A stretch of 36,876 nt of DNA, taken from positions 1-36,876 of the forward strand of contig JAGDVP010000029.1 of assembly GCA_023255735.1 (NCBI GenBank), given 5' to 3'. A program made the position numbers and the translations under genes. The notes under the pieces are model-generated. The model ran no database searches and was not told the origin of the DNA. It saw nothing but the letters and a program-made list of their open reading frames with translations. Positions 18,913-25,939 of the stretch are shown piece by piece. The stretch's first letter is position 1. Every line of letters begins with the position of its first letter. The stretch is from Halothiobacillus sp. (GTDB taxonomy: Bacteria > Pseudomonadota > Gammaproteobacteria > Halothiobacillales > Halothiobacillaceae).

Positions 18913-19123
18913 GCAATCGGCAATCTGTGCATTTTTTCGCTTGCCTTAGCTTGGTAGCGATAACAAGTCTCACTGATGCCGAATGCCGCACAGACCACCC
19001 GGATGCTGAGTCCTCGCTCTGCCACCACATGTTTGGCCATCTTGCGCCGTGAAGATGGCCTTACCACTTTCCCTCAAGGGCTTCTTTGCGATTCTCAGAG
19101 TCAATCCGCTCCTCGGCATTCAT
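18913..19123 (-). mobile_element. IS3-family transposase remnant (orfA end and orfB start)
   Basis: The minus strand carries the tail of an OrfA (19123-19061, ending SENRKEALEGKW and a stop). An OrfB start overlaps it from GTG 19067: SRRKMAKHVVAERGLSIRVV and CAAFGISETCYRYQAK. This is the typical N-terminus of IS3-family OrfB with its HTH. One base is missing in an A run (six T at 18932-18937 on plus), after which NAQIAD is readable in the shifted frame. Similarity stops at about 18913. The DDE catalytic domain and both IS ends are gone. About 240 bp between this remnant and the HTH pseudogene show nothing I recognise. Confidence 0.75.
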
Positions 19124-19219
19124 CTACATTGACACGCTCCGCCTCTGAACCGCACCCCCCCAATATGCCTTCAACCTTTCGGTCTTGATGGCGGGATTTA
19201 ACTTAATCGGCTCAACAAA

Positions 19220-19254
19220 AAAACCGCATCAATTAACTTTAATTGATGCGGTTT
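19220..19254 (-). terminator. Rho-independent terminator of the outer-membrane protein gene
   Basis: CCGCATCAATT and AATTGATGCGG pair around a short loop (about 19223-19251). On the minus strand the stem is followed by a run of T. It lies about 30 bp after the stop of the gene ending at 19281. Confidence 0.85.
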
Positions 19255-19280
19255 TGTGGCACAAAGGCATAATCTTCAGT

Positions 19281-20063
19281 TTAGAAAACGATCTGCCCGC
19301 CAATACCAATCCCGTAATTCGCACTGCCATTGGTTAAACCTTTATCCACATACACCTGGATACCGCTACCTTTGGCCGTTAAATTGTAATTCCAAGCCAC
19401 GATTAAATCGGCCGGGCTTGAGCCGCCGCGCACAATCGATTGAGAACCTGAAAACATCGGGGTGATAAAACTTTTCGTACTTAGGGCATAAGTAGCGCCC
19501 ACTTGATAGGTGGCGATATTCCGATAATCCGTACCCGTGGGTTTACCGATGACACGGTAGCCGATTTTGGCAAATGGGAAGAGCTCAGGCGTTGCCACCT
19601 GCTGCATAAACAAGCCCGCTTCATAATCATTCACCCCAGTACCCAAGCCAGCACTCGCTGAAGCCGTACCAAATTTCACCTTGGCATACGGGCTCACTGA
19701 GGGCACTAAACCCGCGCCAGCAAAAACTTTGTATCGCCCTTCGAGCCACACATCACCGATACCGCTTGAATTACGGGTTTGCGTTGACGTGGTGGGCGTC
19801 GTTACATTCCCGCCCGTAAGCGTGGCGCCTTCGGGCAAGTTTTTAATCGAAATGACCGGCAAAGTAAGTTTCAGCTGCCAATTGTCATCTGCTAATTGCA
19901 GATCGGTCGCATCATAGTAAATGTCGATATTTTTATCGGTGCCGTATTTGCCTTGAAAAAAGGCCGCACTGTTGCTCAAAGTAAAAACCGGCTCGGCTTG
20001 CGCCACACCGCACAACGTGCAGGTTGAAAGCAGGGCAAGGGCAGAAAAGTACCGAAGGGTCAT
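19281..20063 (-). CDS. Predicted outer-membrane beta-barrel protein (phenol-degradation MetA-like)
   Basis: A 260-residue exported protein. The signal peptide is residues 1-23 (MTLRYFSALALLSTCTLCGVAQA). The rest alternates polar and hydrophobic residues in short strands and ends in IGGQIVF with a C-terminal Phe, the usual signal for outer-membrane barrel assembly. The pattern resembles the transporter/MetA-pathway barrel family, but the substrate is unknown. It is transcribed alone: a -10 box TATAAT at 20122-20117 (minus), GGGAG seven bases before the ATG, and its own terminator at 19254-19220. It stands between a decayed region and glnS. Confidence 0.75.
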   Translation of the reverse strand: MTLRYFSALALLSTCTLCGVAQAEPVFTLSNSAAFFQGKYGTDKNIDIYYDATDLQLADDNWQLKLTLPVISIKNLPEGATLTGGNVTTPTTSTQTRNSSGIGDVWLEGRYKVFAGAGLVPSVSPYAKVKFGTASASAGLGTGVNDYEAGLFMQQVATPELFPFAKIGYRVIGKPTGTDYRNIATYQVGATYALSTKSFITPMFSGSQSIVRGGSSPADLIVAWNYNLTAKGSGIQVYVDKGLTNGSANYGIGIGGQIVF

Positions 20064-20098
20064 AAAATTACTCCCGTGAAAATAAAAACCACAATGAT

Positions 20099-20122
20099 CG
20101 GTCAGACGACCGTGGGATTATA
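20099..20122 (-). promoter_or_regulatory. -10 box and short dyad before the outer-membrane protein gene
   Basis: TATAAT (20122-20117, minus) is a perfect -10 hexamer, but no strong -35 is visible. Just downstream CGGTC and GACCG (20112-20108 and 20103-20099) form a small hairpin that would lie in the 5' leader of the mRNA. Confidence 0.45.
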
Positions 20123-20303
20123 TTCCACAAATTGAGATTAGCATAACAAATACCCAATCAATTTAACCCATCTTATGAACACCCAACCACTCAAATTCAA
20201 ATACAGTTAAAACCAAAGTCCAAAAAATTCAGCCCGCGCAAGCCCCAATAAATTTCGTACAATAACAAAGCACCCTACTTCTTGAGCACAGAACCCTAAA
20301 ACC

Positions 20304-22049
20304 ATGACAGATCAAACCGCCAACACTGCAACGAGCACCCCCGTTGTATCAAATTTTATTCGCAGCCGAATTGATGAAGACATCGCCAATAAGACCTTTT
20401 GCGATGCTATCACGACCCGCTTCCCGCCGGAACCGAATGGGTTTTTACATTTTGGCCACGCAAAGAGTATTTGTTTGAATTTTGGCTTGGCAAAAGACTA
20501 CGCCGCACAATGCCCGCAAAGCCACTGCAATTTGCGTTTTGACGATACCAACCCCACCAAAGAAGAAACCAAATATGTCGATGCCATCCGCGAAGATGTG
20601 GCTTGGCTTGGTTTTGATACCCGTGGGCAAGAATTTTACGCATCAGATTATTTTGGGCGCCTCTATCACTGCGCCGAGCAACTCATTCGTGCCGGCCTAG
20701 CCTATGTGGATTCGCAAGACAGTGAAACCTTACGCGCAACACGCGGCACATTGACCGAGCCCGGCACCCCAAGCCCCTATCGCAATCGCAGCATCGACGA
20801 AAACCTCGACCTATTCCAGCGCATGCGCGCAGGCGAATTTCCCGATGGCGCCCATATTTTGCGCGCGAAGATCGATATGGCCTCCCCCAACCTCAATCTT
20901 CGAGATCCGGCCATTTACCGTATTCGGCATGCACACCACCACCGCACGGGCGATAGTTGGTGTATATACCCCATGTACGATTTCGCCCACTGCGTCAGCG
21001 ATGCCATCGAAGGCATCAGCCACTCCCTATGCACACTTGAATTTGCCGATCATCGCCCACTCTATGACTGGTTTCTCGAACAACTCGCAAAACTGGGCGA
21101 ATTTAAGCGCCCTCTGCCCCAACAAATTGAATTTTCTCGCCTTAATTTAACGTACGTCGTGCTTTCTAAACGCAAACTCATCCAATTGGTTAGTGGCGGA
21201 CACGTTGATGGCTGGAATGATCCGCGCCTGCCCACCCTCAAAGGCGCGCGGCGGCGCGGCTTTACCCCGCAAGGCTTCAAGCTCTTTGCAGATCGCATCG
21301 GCATCTCCAAATCCGATAGCCTGATTGATTATCACGTACTTGAAGATTGCATGCGTGAAGACCTAAATGAGCGCGCTGAACGCCGTGTTGCCGTGTTAAA
21401 CCCCATCCAATTAATTCTCAGCAATTTCCCCGAAAACCACACCGAACCCTGCTTTGCCCCCAACCATCCCCATCATGAAGAACTTGGCAAACGGGAACTC
21501 CCCCTCACCCGAACACTCTGGATCGAGCGCGAAGATTTCATGATCGAACCCACCAAAGGGTTTTTTCGGCTCACCCCGGGCAAAGAAGTCCGCCTTCGCT
21601 ATGGGTACATCATTAAATGTACAGGCTACGATACCAATGAAAGCGGAGAAATTACCTGCGTCTATGCAGAGTACGATCCAACCACCAAATCCGGCACACC
21701 CGGCTCAGAAGCGCGGAAAGTTAAAGGCAATATTCATTGGCTTTCTTGCGCCCACTCCGTACCGGCTGAAATTAGGCTATACGATCGGCTATTCAAAACA
21801 CCCAACCCAGGTGGGCGCCAAGCCGGCGATGCGCCCGAACAAACGCGCGATTTCCTCGATGACCTAAACCCGAACGCCAAACACGTTCAAATAGGCATGC
21901 TTGAACCCGCCCTAGCCCAATGCGCCAGGGAAGCATGCTATCAATTTGAACGAATTGGCTATTTTGTCGCGGATCAATTCGATCATAAAGCCGGCCAACC
22001 GGTATTTAATCGAACCGTCACCCTCAGGGATACGTGGAGTAAAAATTAA
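20304..22049 (+). CDS. glnS: Glutaminyl-tRNA synthetase GlnS
   Basis: Charges tRNA-Gln with glutamine in the cytoplasm. It is a class I synthetase of 581 residues. The HIGH-type motif is HFGH at 49-52 within PPEPNGFLHFGHAKS, and the KMSKS-type motif is VVLSKRKL near residue 285, as in E. coli GlnS. The anticodon-binding beta-barrel part fills the C-terminal half. The gene appears monocistronic, with 240 bp upstream and tRNA-Met 76 bp downstream. No clear ribosome site precedes the ATG. Confidence 0.96.
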   Translation: MTDQTANTATSTPVVSNFIRSRIDEDIANKTFCDAITTRFPPEPNGFLHFGHAKSICLNFGLAKDYAAQCPQSHCNLRFDDTNPTKEETKYVDAIREDVAWLGFDTRGQEFYASDYFGRLYHCAEQLIRAGLAYVDSQDSETLRATRGTLTEPGTPSPYRNRSIDENLDLFQRMRAGEFPDGAHILRAKIDMASPNLNLRDPAIYRIRHAHHHRTGDSWCIYPMYDFAHCVSDAIEGISHSLCTLEFADHRPLYDWFLEQLAKLGEFKRPLPQQIEFSRLNLTYVVLSKRKLIQLVSGGHVDGWNDPRLPTLKGARRRGFTPQGFKLFADRIGISKSDSLIDYHVLEDCMREDLNERAERRVAVLNPIQLILSNFPENHTEPCFAPNHPHHEELGKRELPLTRTLWIEREDFMIEPTKGFFRLTPGKEVRLRYGYIIKCTGYDTNESGEITCVYAEYDPTTKSGTPGSEARKVKGNIHWLSCAHSVPAEIRLYDRLFKTPNPGGRQAGDAPEQTRDFLDDLNPNAKHVQIGMLEPALAQCAREACYQFERIGYFVADQFDHKAGQPVFNRTVTLRDTWSKN

Positions 22050-22081
22050 CGCACTAGTTAATCAAATTTGGTAACAAAGAA

Positions 22082-22110
22082 TTGACGCAACGCACCTAAA
22101 AGCTTAAGAT
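22082..22110 (+). promoter_or_regulatory. Promoter of tRNA-Met
   Basis: -35 TTGACG (22082-22087) and -10 TAAGAT (22105-22110) are spaced by 17 bp, 15 bp before the tRNA. A GC-rich stretch (GCGTCACC) follows the -10, as in stringently controlled stable-RNA promoters. Confidence 0.75.
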
Positions 22111-22125
22111 GCGTCACCTGTTTCA

Positions 22126-22202
22126 GGCTATATAGCTCAGTTGGTTAGAGCACAGCACTCATAATGCTGGGGTCGGTGGTTCGAGTCCACCTATAGCCAC
22201 CA
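22126..22202 (+). tRNA. tRNA-Met(CAT), elongator
   Basis: A 77-nt cloverleaf including an encoded CCA. The acceptor arm GGCTATA pairs with TATAGCC. The D-loop reads AGCTCAGTTGGTTAGAGC, the anticodon loop CTCATAA, and the T-arm GTGGTTCGAGTCCAC. Its overall match to E. coli elongator tRNA-Met, rather than initiator tRNA or the CAT tRNA-Ile, decides the identity. Confidence 0.93.
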
Positions 22203-22246
22203 TCTAATTGATTGATTTAAATAAAATTAATCAAAAAAAACAAATT

Positions 22247-22270
22247 AAAGCCACCTCGTGTGGCTTTTTT
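22247..22270 (+). terminator. Rho-independent terminator after tRNA-Met
   Basis: AAAGCCAC (22247-22254) pairs with GTGGCTTT (22260-22267) and is followed by more T. It lies 45 bp after the tRNA. Confidence 0.85.
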
Positions 22271-22424
22271 GTTATTTGTTGTGGTTCACTGATGCAGATA
22301 TTGATGCAACTTTTTTCATGGCTGGCGTAGAAATAAGCTTGCCCGCCACCGATGGTTGGTTAGTCAGGCTTTATTGAGCTAGTTATGCACGCCGCCTCAT
22401 CAGCGCCCTAATACTCGGTGCGAT

Positions 22425-22778
22425 TCAATCTGGCAAAGGGACACCTGCCGCAATCATCTGTTCCATCAAGGTCTGGGCCGCTTCCTCTTCTCTCACCTTT
22501 ACTCTAGATTCCTTGTCTGTCTTCCTGAGTTCACTTGGATCCGTACCCAAAGCAACTTGCTTGCGTGCCTCATCCCTGAGGTCTCTAGCCTCTTTTCGGC
22601 CTATATCGGGGTAAACACCAAGGCTGATGGTCTTGCGAACCCCTTGGATTCGGTAATTTAGTCGCCACCACTGGTTGCTATTTTTCTGAATCAGAAGGCA
22701 CAAGCCCTTTTCATCTGCCACGCGATAAGGGGTATCCGCTGGCTTGGCACTCTTTATGGCAGTAGCAACAAGCATCAT
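22425..22778 (-). pseudogene. N-terminal fragment of a P4-type tyrosine integrase
   Basis: About 117 residues match the N-terminal arm-binding domain of P4-like prophage integrases: TAIKSAKPADTPYRVADEKG, then WWRLNYRIQGVRKTISLGVY and PDIGRKEARDLRDEARKQVA. The core-binding and catalytic domains (R..HxxR..Y) are missing, so it cannot recombine. ATG 22775 best fits the family start; the open frame runs further up to 22799 through an imperfect 21 bp tandem repeat. It begins about 185 bp beyond the 3' end of tRNA-Ala and reads away from it, the usual arrangement for an island at a tRNA. The 150 bp between it and the tRNA-Met terminator hold nothing recognisable. Confidence 0.75.
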
Positions 22779-22838
22779 GACAGTAACTCGAAGCATCAAT
22801 AGGGCAGTAACTACGCAGTTACTGCCCTATTTACTGTC
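22779..22838. repeat. Nested inverted repeats upstream of the integrase fragment
   Basis: A perfect 14 bp inverted repeat (22799-22812 and 22817-22830, loop ACGC) contains GCAGTAACT. It is nested within an outer 8 bp pair, GACAGTAA (22779-22786) and TTACTGTC (22831-22838). A perfect -35 hexamer TTGACA (minus, 22840-22835) overlaps the outer arm, but no convincing -10 follows. It could be an integrase or excisionase operator or binding region. Confidence 0.7.
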
Positions 22839-22884
22839 AAAATCATTTGGATTTCAATAGTCCCCGTTAGGCAACCGCAGACAA

Positions 22885-22919
22885 GAAAAAACCCGCAAAG
22901 CTTGAAGCGATGCGGGTTT
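22885..22919 (-). terminator. Rho-independent terminator after tRNA-Ala
   Basis: AAACCCGCA and TGCGGGTTT pair (22919-22911 with 22897-22889 on the minus strand) and are followed by a T run on the minus strand, 45 bp after tRNA-Ala. Confidence 0.85.
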
Positions 22920-22963
22920 GAAGTGGTTTTTTAGACTTCTTTGGAAGCTTTAAAACTTTAGAT

Positions 22964-23039
22964 TGGTGGAGCTATGCGGGATCGAACCGCAGACCTCCTG
23001 CATGCCATGCAGGCGCTCTCCCAGCTGAGCTATAGCCCC
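22964..23039 (-). tRNA. tRNA-Ala(GGC)
   Basis: A 76-nt tRNA with encoded CCA. The acceptor arm GGGGCTA pairs with TAGCTCC (with a G-T pair), the anticodon stem CCTGC/GCAGG encloses the loop ATGGCAT with anticodon GGC, and the T-arm is GCGGTTCGATCCCGC. It matches E. coli alaW closely. Confidence 0.94.
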
Positions 23040-23059
23040 GTTGTTCACAGGTGGGGCGC

Positions 23060-23087
23060 ATCATACCGTGTTGTTTGCGGGTGTCAA
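23060..23087 (-). promoter_or_regulatory. Promoter of tRNA-Ala
   Basis: On the minus strand, -35 TTGACA (23087-23082) and -10 TATGAT (23065-23060) with a 16 bp spacer, followed by a GC-rich discriminator, 20 bp before the tRNA. Confidence 0.82.
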
Positions 23088-23173
23088 GCGATGAGGGTAA
23101 TTTTTTAACTTTGGCCGATCACGGCGCATGCAAGATAATTTTTTAGGTGAAGCCGCCATCGGCTCAATTGGAA

Positions 23174-23470
23174 TTAGGGATGCTCAATTTGTTCGAGTGC
23201 CGCGTCAATTTTGGCCACAAGCTCGGCCGTATTATCTCTGGGGGGCATAGGCGGCGCATTATTTTCGATCAATTCACGGGCAATATTCAGGGCTGCTAAT
23301 ACGGCGACGCGCTCGGTATTAAGAATTTGGCCATTTTTTTTAATGTGCTGCATGGCGCGATTGACGTAATCGGCGGTACGAAACAAGATCGCTTGTTCTT
23401 CGGCTGGGCAAGCGATTTTGTAGTCTTTATCGAGTATGCGCACCGTAATGGGCTTGGGTTGGGTTGTCAT
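23174..23470 (-). CDS. zapA: Cell division protein ZapA
   Basis: A 98-residue ZapA, which binds and bundles FtsZ filaments at the division ring. The N-terminal domain (ITVRILDKDYKIACPAEEQ) is followed by a coiled coil with the conserved TERVAVLAALNIARELI stretch. The stop of the upstream zapB-like gene is 5 bp away and GGAGGAG precedes the ATG, so they form one operon. In E. coli the 6S RNA gene follows zapA; here only 133 bp separate it from tRNA-Ala. Confidence 0.92.
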   Translation of the reverse strand: MTTQPKPITVRILDKDYKIACPAEEQAILFRTADYVNRAMQHIKKNGQILNTERVAVLAALNIARELIENNAPPMPPRDNTAELVAKIDAALEQIEHP

Positions 23471-23475
23471 GTGAA

Positions 23476-23736
23476 TTACTCCTCCATCTGCCGAATATGA
23501 TCGGCAAGTTGCTCTATTTGTTGGTGCGTGTGGCGCAGTATCTGGCGTAAATTGGCGTTATCGTCAGCTAGGCGTTCGGCGGTTTCACGGTACTCGCGGC
23601 GGTGTTGATCGAGCACTTGGCAAAGGGTGATGAGTTCATCAATTTTGCCGACGAGCGGATCTGCCACCAAGATTGGCTGTGACTGAAGGCTGGGCTCGGC
23701 TGGATTATTGATAGATTCGGCGGGTGCGGCTGACAT
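23476..23736 (-). CDS. ZapB-like / TIGR02449 coiled-coil protein
   Basis: A small 86-residue protein, mostly one coiled coil from about residue 29 (KIDELITLCQVLDQHRREYR and ETAERLADDNANLRQILRHT). A short Pro/Ala-rich N-terminus precedes it. In many gammaproteobacteria such a protein is encoded beside zapA and is thought to act with it at the Z-ring. AGGA lies nine bases before the ATG. The assignment rests on size, coiled-coil pattern and neighbour. Confidence 0.75.
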   Translation of the reverse strand: MSAAPAESINNPAEPSLQSQPILVADPLVGKIDELITLCQVLDQHRREYRETAERLADDNANLRQILRHTHQQIEQLADHIRQMEE

Positions 23737-23837
23737 ACACGTATTCCTGATAAGTATTTATATAACAAGTAATTAAGATAAATTTAGCGGCGGCATTGTG
23801 TGTTTATTTTTAATTTAGGTTGTTATTTTAGGTTCAT

Positions 23838-23990
23838 CTAACAACGGCAATTTCCGCGGGTTTTGCTGTAGCAGTCTATCATTTTGCGACGGTTGCGCTG
23901 ACAATATCCGTGTATTAAAGGCTTGCCTGTCGCTTTAATTCCAGAATTTTCCGGGGTTTTAGGTGGCAATTGCCATTTATCAAAATCCAT
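23838..23990 (-). CDS. Possible small cysteine-rich protein
   Basis: A 50-codon frame beginning MDFDKWQLPPKTPENSG and ending YSKTRGNCRC, with four Cys (residues 30, 40, 48 and 50) and many basic residues. It fills most of the 265 bp gap between the zapB-like gene and ygfB and is on the zapB strand, 101 bp upstream. Against it: no ribosome site before the ATG, and its upstream region lies antisense to ygfB. I do not recognise a family. It could be a real small gene or chance. Confidence 0.3.
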   Translation of the reverse strand: MDFDKWQLPPKTPENSGIKATGKPLIHGYCQRNRRKMIDCYSKTRGNCRC

Positions 23991-24001
23991 AGTGAGCAAG
24001 T

Positions 24002-24559
24002 ATGAGTGTGAGTTATTCTCAGTTGGCGAATGATTTGGCGGATATGGGCGCTCAGTTGAGTCCCTCTGAAGCACAGGGTGTTTTAATTGGCTTATGGCTA
24101 GGCGGTGGCCGCGCCTCAGAGACGCAGTGGTGCGCTGAGTTGCGAGATGATGACGCACCGCAGGCGTTACCTGCCAGCTTAAAAGCGGTGTTTAATGCGG
24201 TGGTTTTGCAAATCACAACCGCCGATAATTTGGGCTTAACTTTGGTGCTGCCCGATGACGACGTTCGTTTCAGTGATCGGTTATTTGCCCTAATCGAGTT
24301 TGCGCAAAGTATTTTATATGGCTACGCGATTGCTCGAGGGCCGGCACTTAAGCTTTTATCCCCCGAGGCACTTGAGGTGTTTGAGGACATCAAAGCCATT
24401 GCCGAGCTTGATAGCCAAGTTGATCCAGCTGCCGATAGCGAGGAAGACGAGATCAACTTAAACGAAATTATGGATTACTTAAGCGCGGCGCTGATTGTTA
24501 TGTATATCAGCCTGCATCCCCCGGTGCCGGTTACTGAGGCTTCACAGCGCTCGCATTGA
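24002..24559 (+). CDS. ygfB: UPF0149 (YgfB/YecA) family protein
   Basis: A 185-residue mostly helical protein of the UPF0149 family. Typical segments are SPSEAQGVLIGLWLGGG near the N-terminus, FAQSILYGYAIA in the middle, an acidic stretch (DSEEDEINLNEIMDYL) and a C-terminal LIVMYISLHP. The molecular role is poorly defined. It heads the ygfB-pepP-ubiH-ubiI run seen across gammaproteobacteria, facing zapB/zapA. Confidence 0.88.
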   Translation: MSVSYSQLANDLADMGAQLSPSEAQGVLIGLWLGGGRASETQWCAELRDDDAPQALPASLKAVFNAVVLQITTADNLGLTLVLPDDDVRFSDRLFALIEFAQSILYGYAIARGPALKLLSPEALEVFEDIKAIAELDSQVDPAADSEEDEINLNEIMDYLSAALIVMYISLHPPVPVTEASQRSH

Positions 24560-24589
24560 GCGGTTGTCTTTCGATTTTTGAGGATCCTT

Positions 24590-25939
24590 ATGTCGATAAA
24601 TGCCCTAAGTTCGTGCGATAAATCGGAATACGCCAAACGGCGCAAACGGCTCATTAAAGCGGTTGGGCGCAAAACGGTGGTATTGGTGCCGGCGGCGGCT
24701 GAACTAATTCGCAACAACGATAACCCGTATCCGTTTCGGCAAAACAGTGATTTTTTATATCTCACGGGCTTAATTGAGCCCGACGCTTTACTGGTTTTGT
24801 GCCCCAAACGCGCCGAGGGTGAGGTAATTTTATTTGTCGCCCCACACGATCCCGAGCGGGCGCGTTGGGATGGTCCAAGGGCGGGGCTTGAGGGGGCGCG
24901 GCGTATTTATGGTGCCGATCAAGCCTTTGCTTTAGACGAATTAGATGCCCGCTTGCCCGAGTTGCTGGCAGGCTTTGAGCGCATCACCCTGCCCTTTGCC
25001 CACCAAGAACTGATGCTGCGCACGTTGCGCTGGCTGGCTGAACTCAGGCTAAAATCGCGCGCCGGCGTGGTGCCGCCGCAAACACTTAAGGATTTAGCCG
25101 AGCCACTGCATGAAATGCGTTTAATCAAATCGGCAGTCGAGATCACCAAAATGCGGCGGGCGGCGGCCATCACAGCTGAAGCCCACAAGCGCGCTGCCAG
25201 CGCAATTAGCGAGGACATGTTTGAATTTGAGTTAGCGTCCCAGTTGCAGCGGGTGTTTTATCAGCATCAGGGGGAACCCTCGTTTGCACCCATTGTGGCC
25301 AGTGGTGCCAATGCGTGCGTGCTGCATTATCGAGCGAACGAATCGCGGTTGGAAGCCGGCCAATTAGTGCTGATTGATGCCGGCGCTGAAATTGAGCACT
25401 ACGCGGGTGATATTACCCGGGTTTGGCCTGTCGATGGGGTGTTCAGCAAATCGCAGCGCGCCGTGTATGAGATCGTACTCGCCGCGCAACTTGCCGCGAT
25501 TCATGTGATTGCCCCCGATGTGGCGTTCGATGCCCCCCACGAGGCTGCCGTGCGGGTTATTGCTCAAGGGCTGCTTGATTTAGGGCTACTCACCGGCAGC
25601 TTGAGCGAGGTACTCGAATCGGGCAGTTACAAGCGATTTTTTATGCACCGCACCAGCCATTGGTTAGGGCTTGATGTACATGATGTGGGGCGCTATAAAA
25701 CTGAGGGCGCCTGGCGTGTACTAGAACCAGGCATGGTGCTGACCGTTGAGCCCGGCATTTATATTGATGCGGCAGAAGACATTCCCAAAGCCTACCGTGG
25801 CATCGGGATACGCATTGAAGATGATGTCTTGGTTACCGCCAAAGGCTTTGAGGTGCTCACCCTAGATGTGCCTAAAACTGTGACAGAAATCGAAGCTTTA
25901 ATGAGCTCAACACCCCCGCGAGCCCGGCTTGATGCCTAA
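24590..25939 (+). CDS. pepP: Xaa-Pro aminopeptidase PepP
   Basis: Removes N-terminal residues next to proline, using two Mn ions. About 449 residues against 441 in E. coli. The N-terminal domain has the NDNPYPFRQNSDFLYLTG signature. Metal ligands of the pita-bread fold are visible: Asp in LIDAGAE, Asp in YAGDITR, His in SHWLGLDVHDVG, Glu in TVEPGIYI and Glu in GIRIEDD. ATG 24590 is chosen because AGGA lies five bases upstream; a TTG at 24578 in the same frame has no such support. The end overlaps the start of ubiH. Confidence 0.93.
   Translation: MSINALSSCDKSEYAKRRKRLIKAVGRKTVVLVPAAAELIRNNDNPYPFRQNSDFLYLTGLIEPDALLVLCPKRAEGEVILFVAPHDPERARWDGPRAGLEGARRIYGADQAFALDELDARLPELLAGFERITLPFAHQELMLRTLRWLAELRLKSRAGVVPPQTLKDLAEPLHEMRLIKSAVEITKMRRAAAITAEAHKRAASAISEDMFEFELASQLQRVFYQHQGEPSFAPIVASGANACVLHYRANESRLEAGQLVLIDAGAEIEHYAGDITRVWPVDGVFSKSQRAVYEIVLAAQLAAIHVIAPDVAFDAPHEAAVRVIAQGLLDLGLLTGSLSEVLESGSYKRFFMHRTSHWLGLDVHDVGRYKTEGAWRVLEPGMVLTVEPGIYIDAAEDIPKAYRGIGIRIEDDVLVTAKGFEVLTLDVPKTVTEIEALMSSTPPRARLDA

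Noticed and set aside
23040-23173. 6S RNA gene expected downstream of zapA
   Set aside because: Only about 130 bp separate zapA from tRNA-Ala, part of it occupied by the tRNA promoter; no long closing stem or central bubble is visible.
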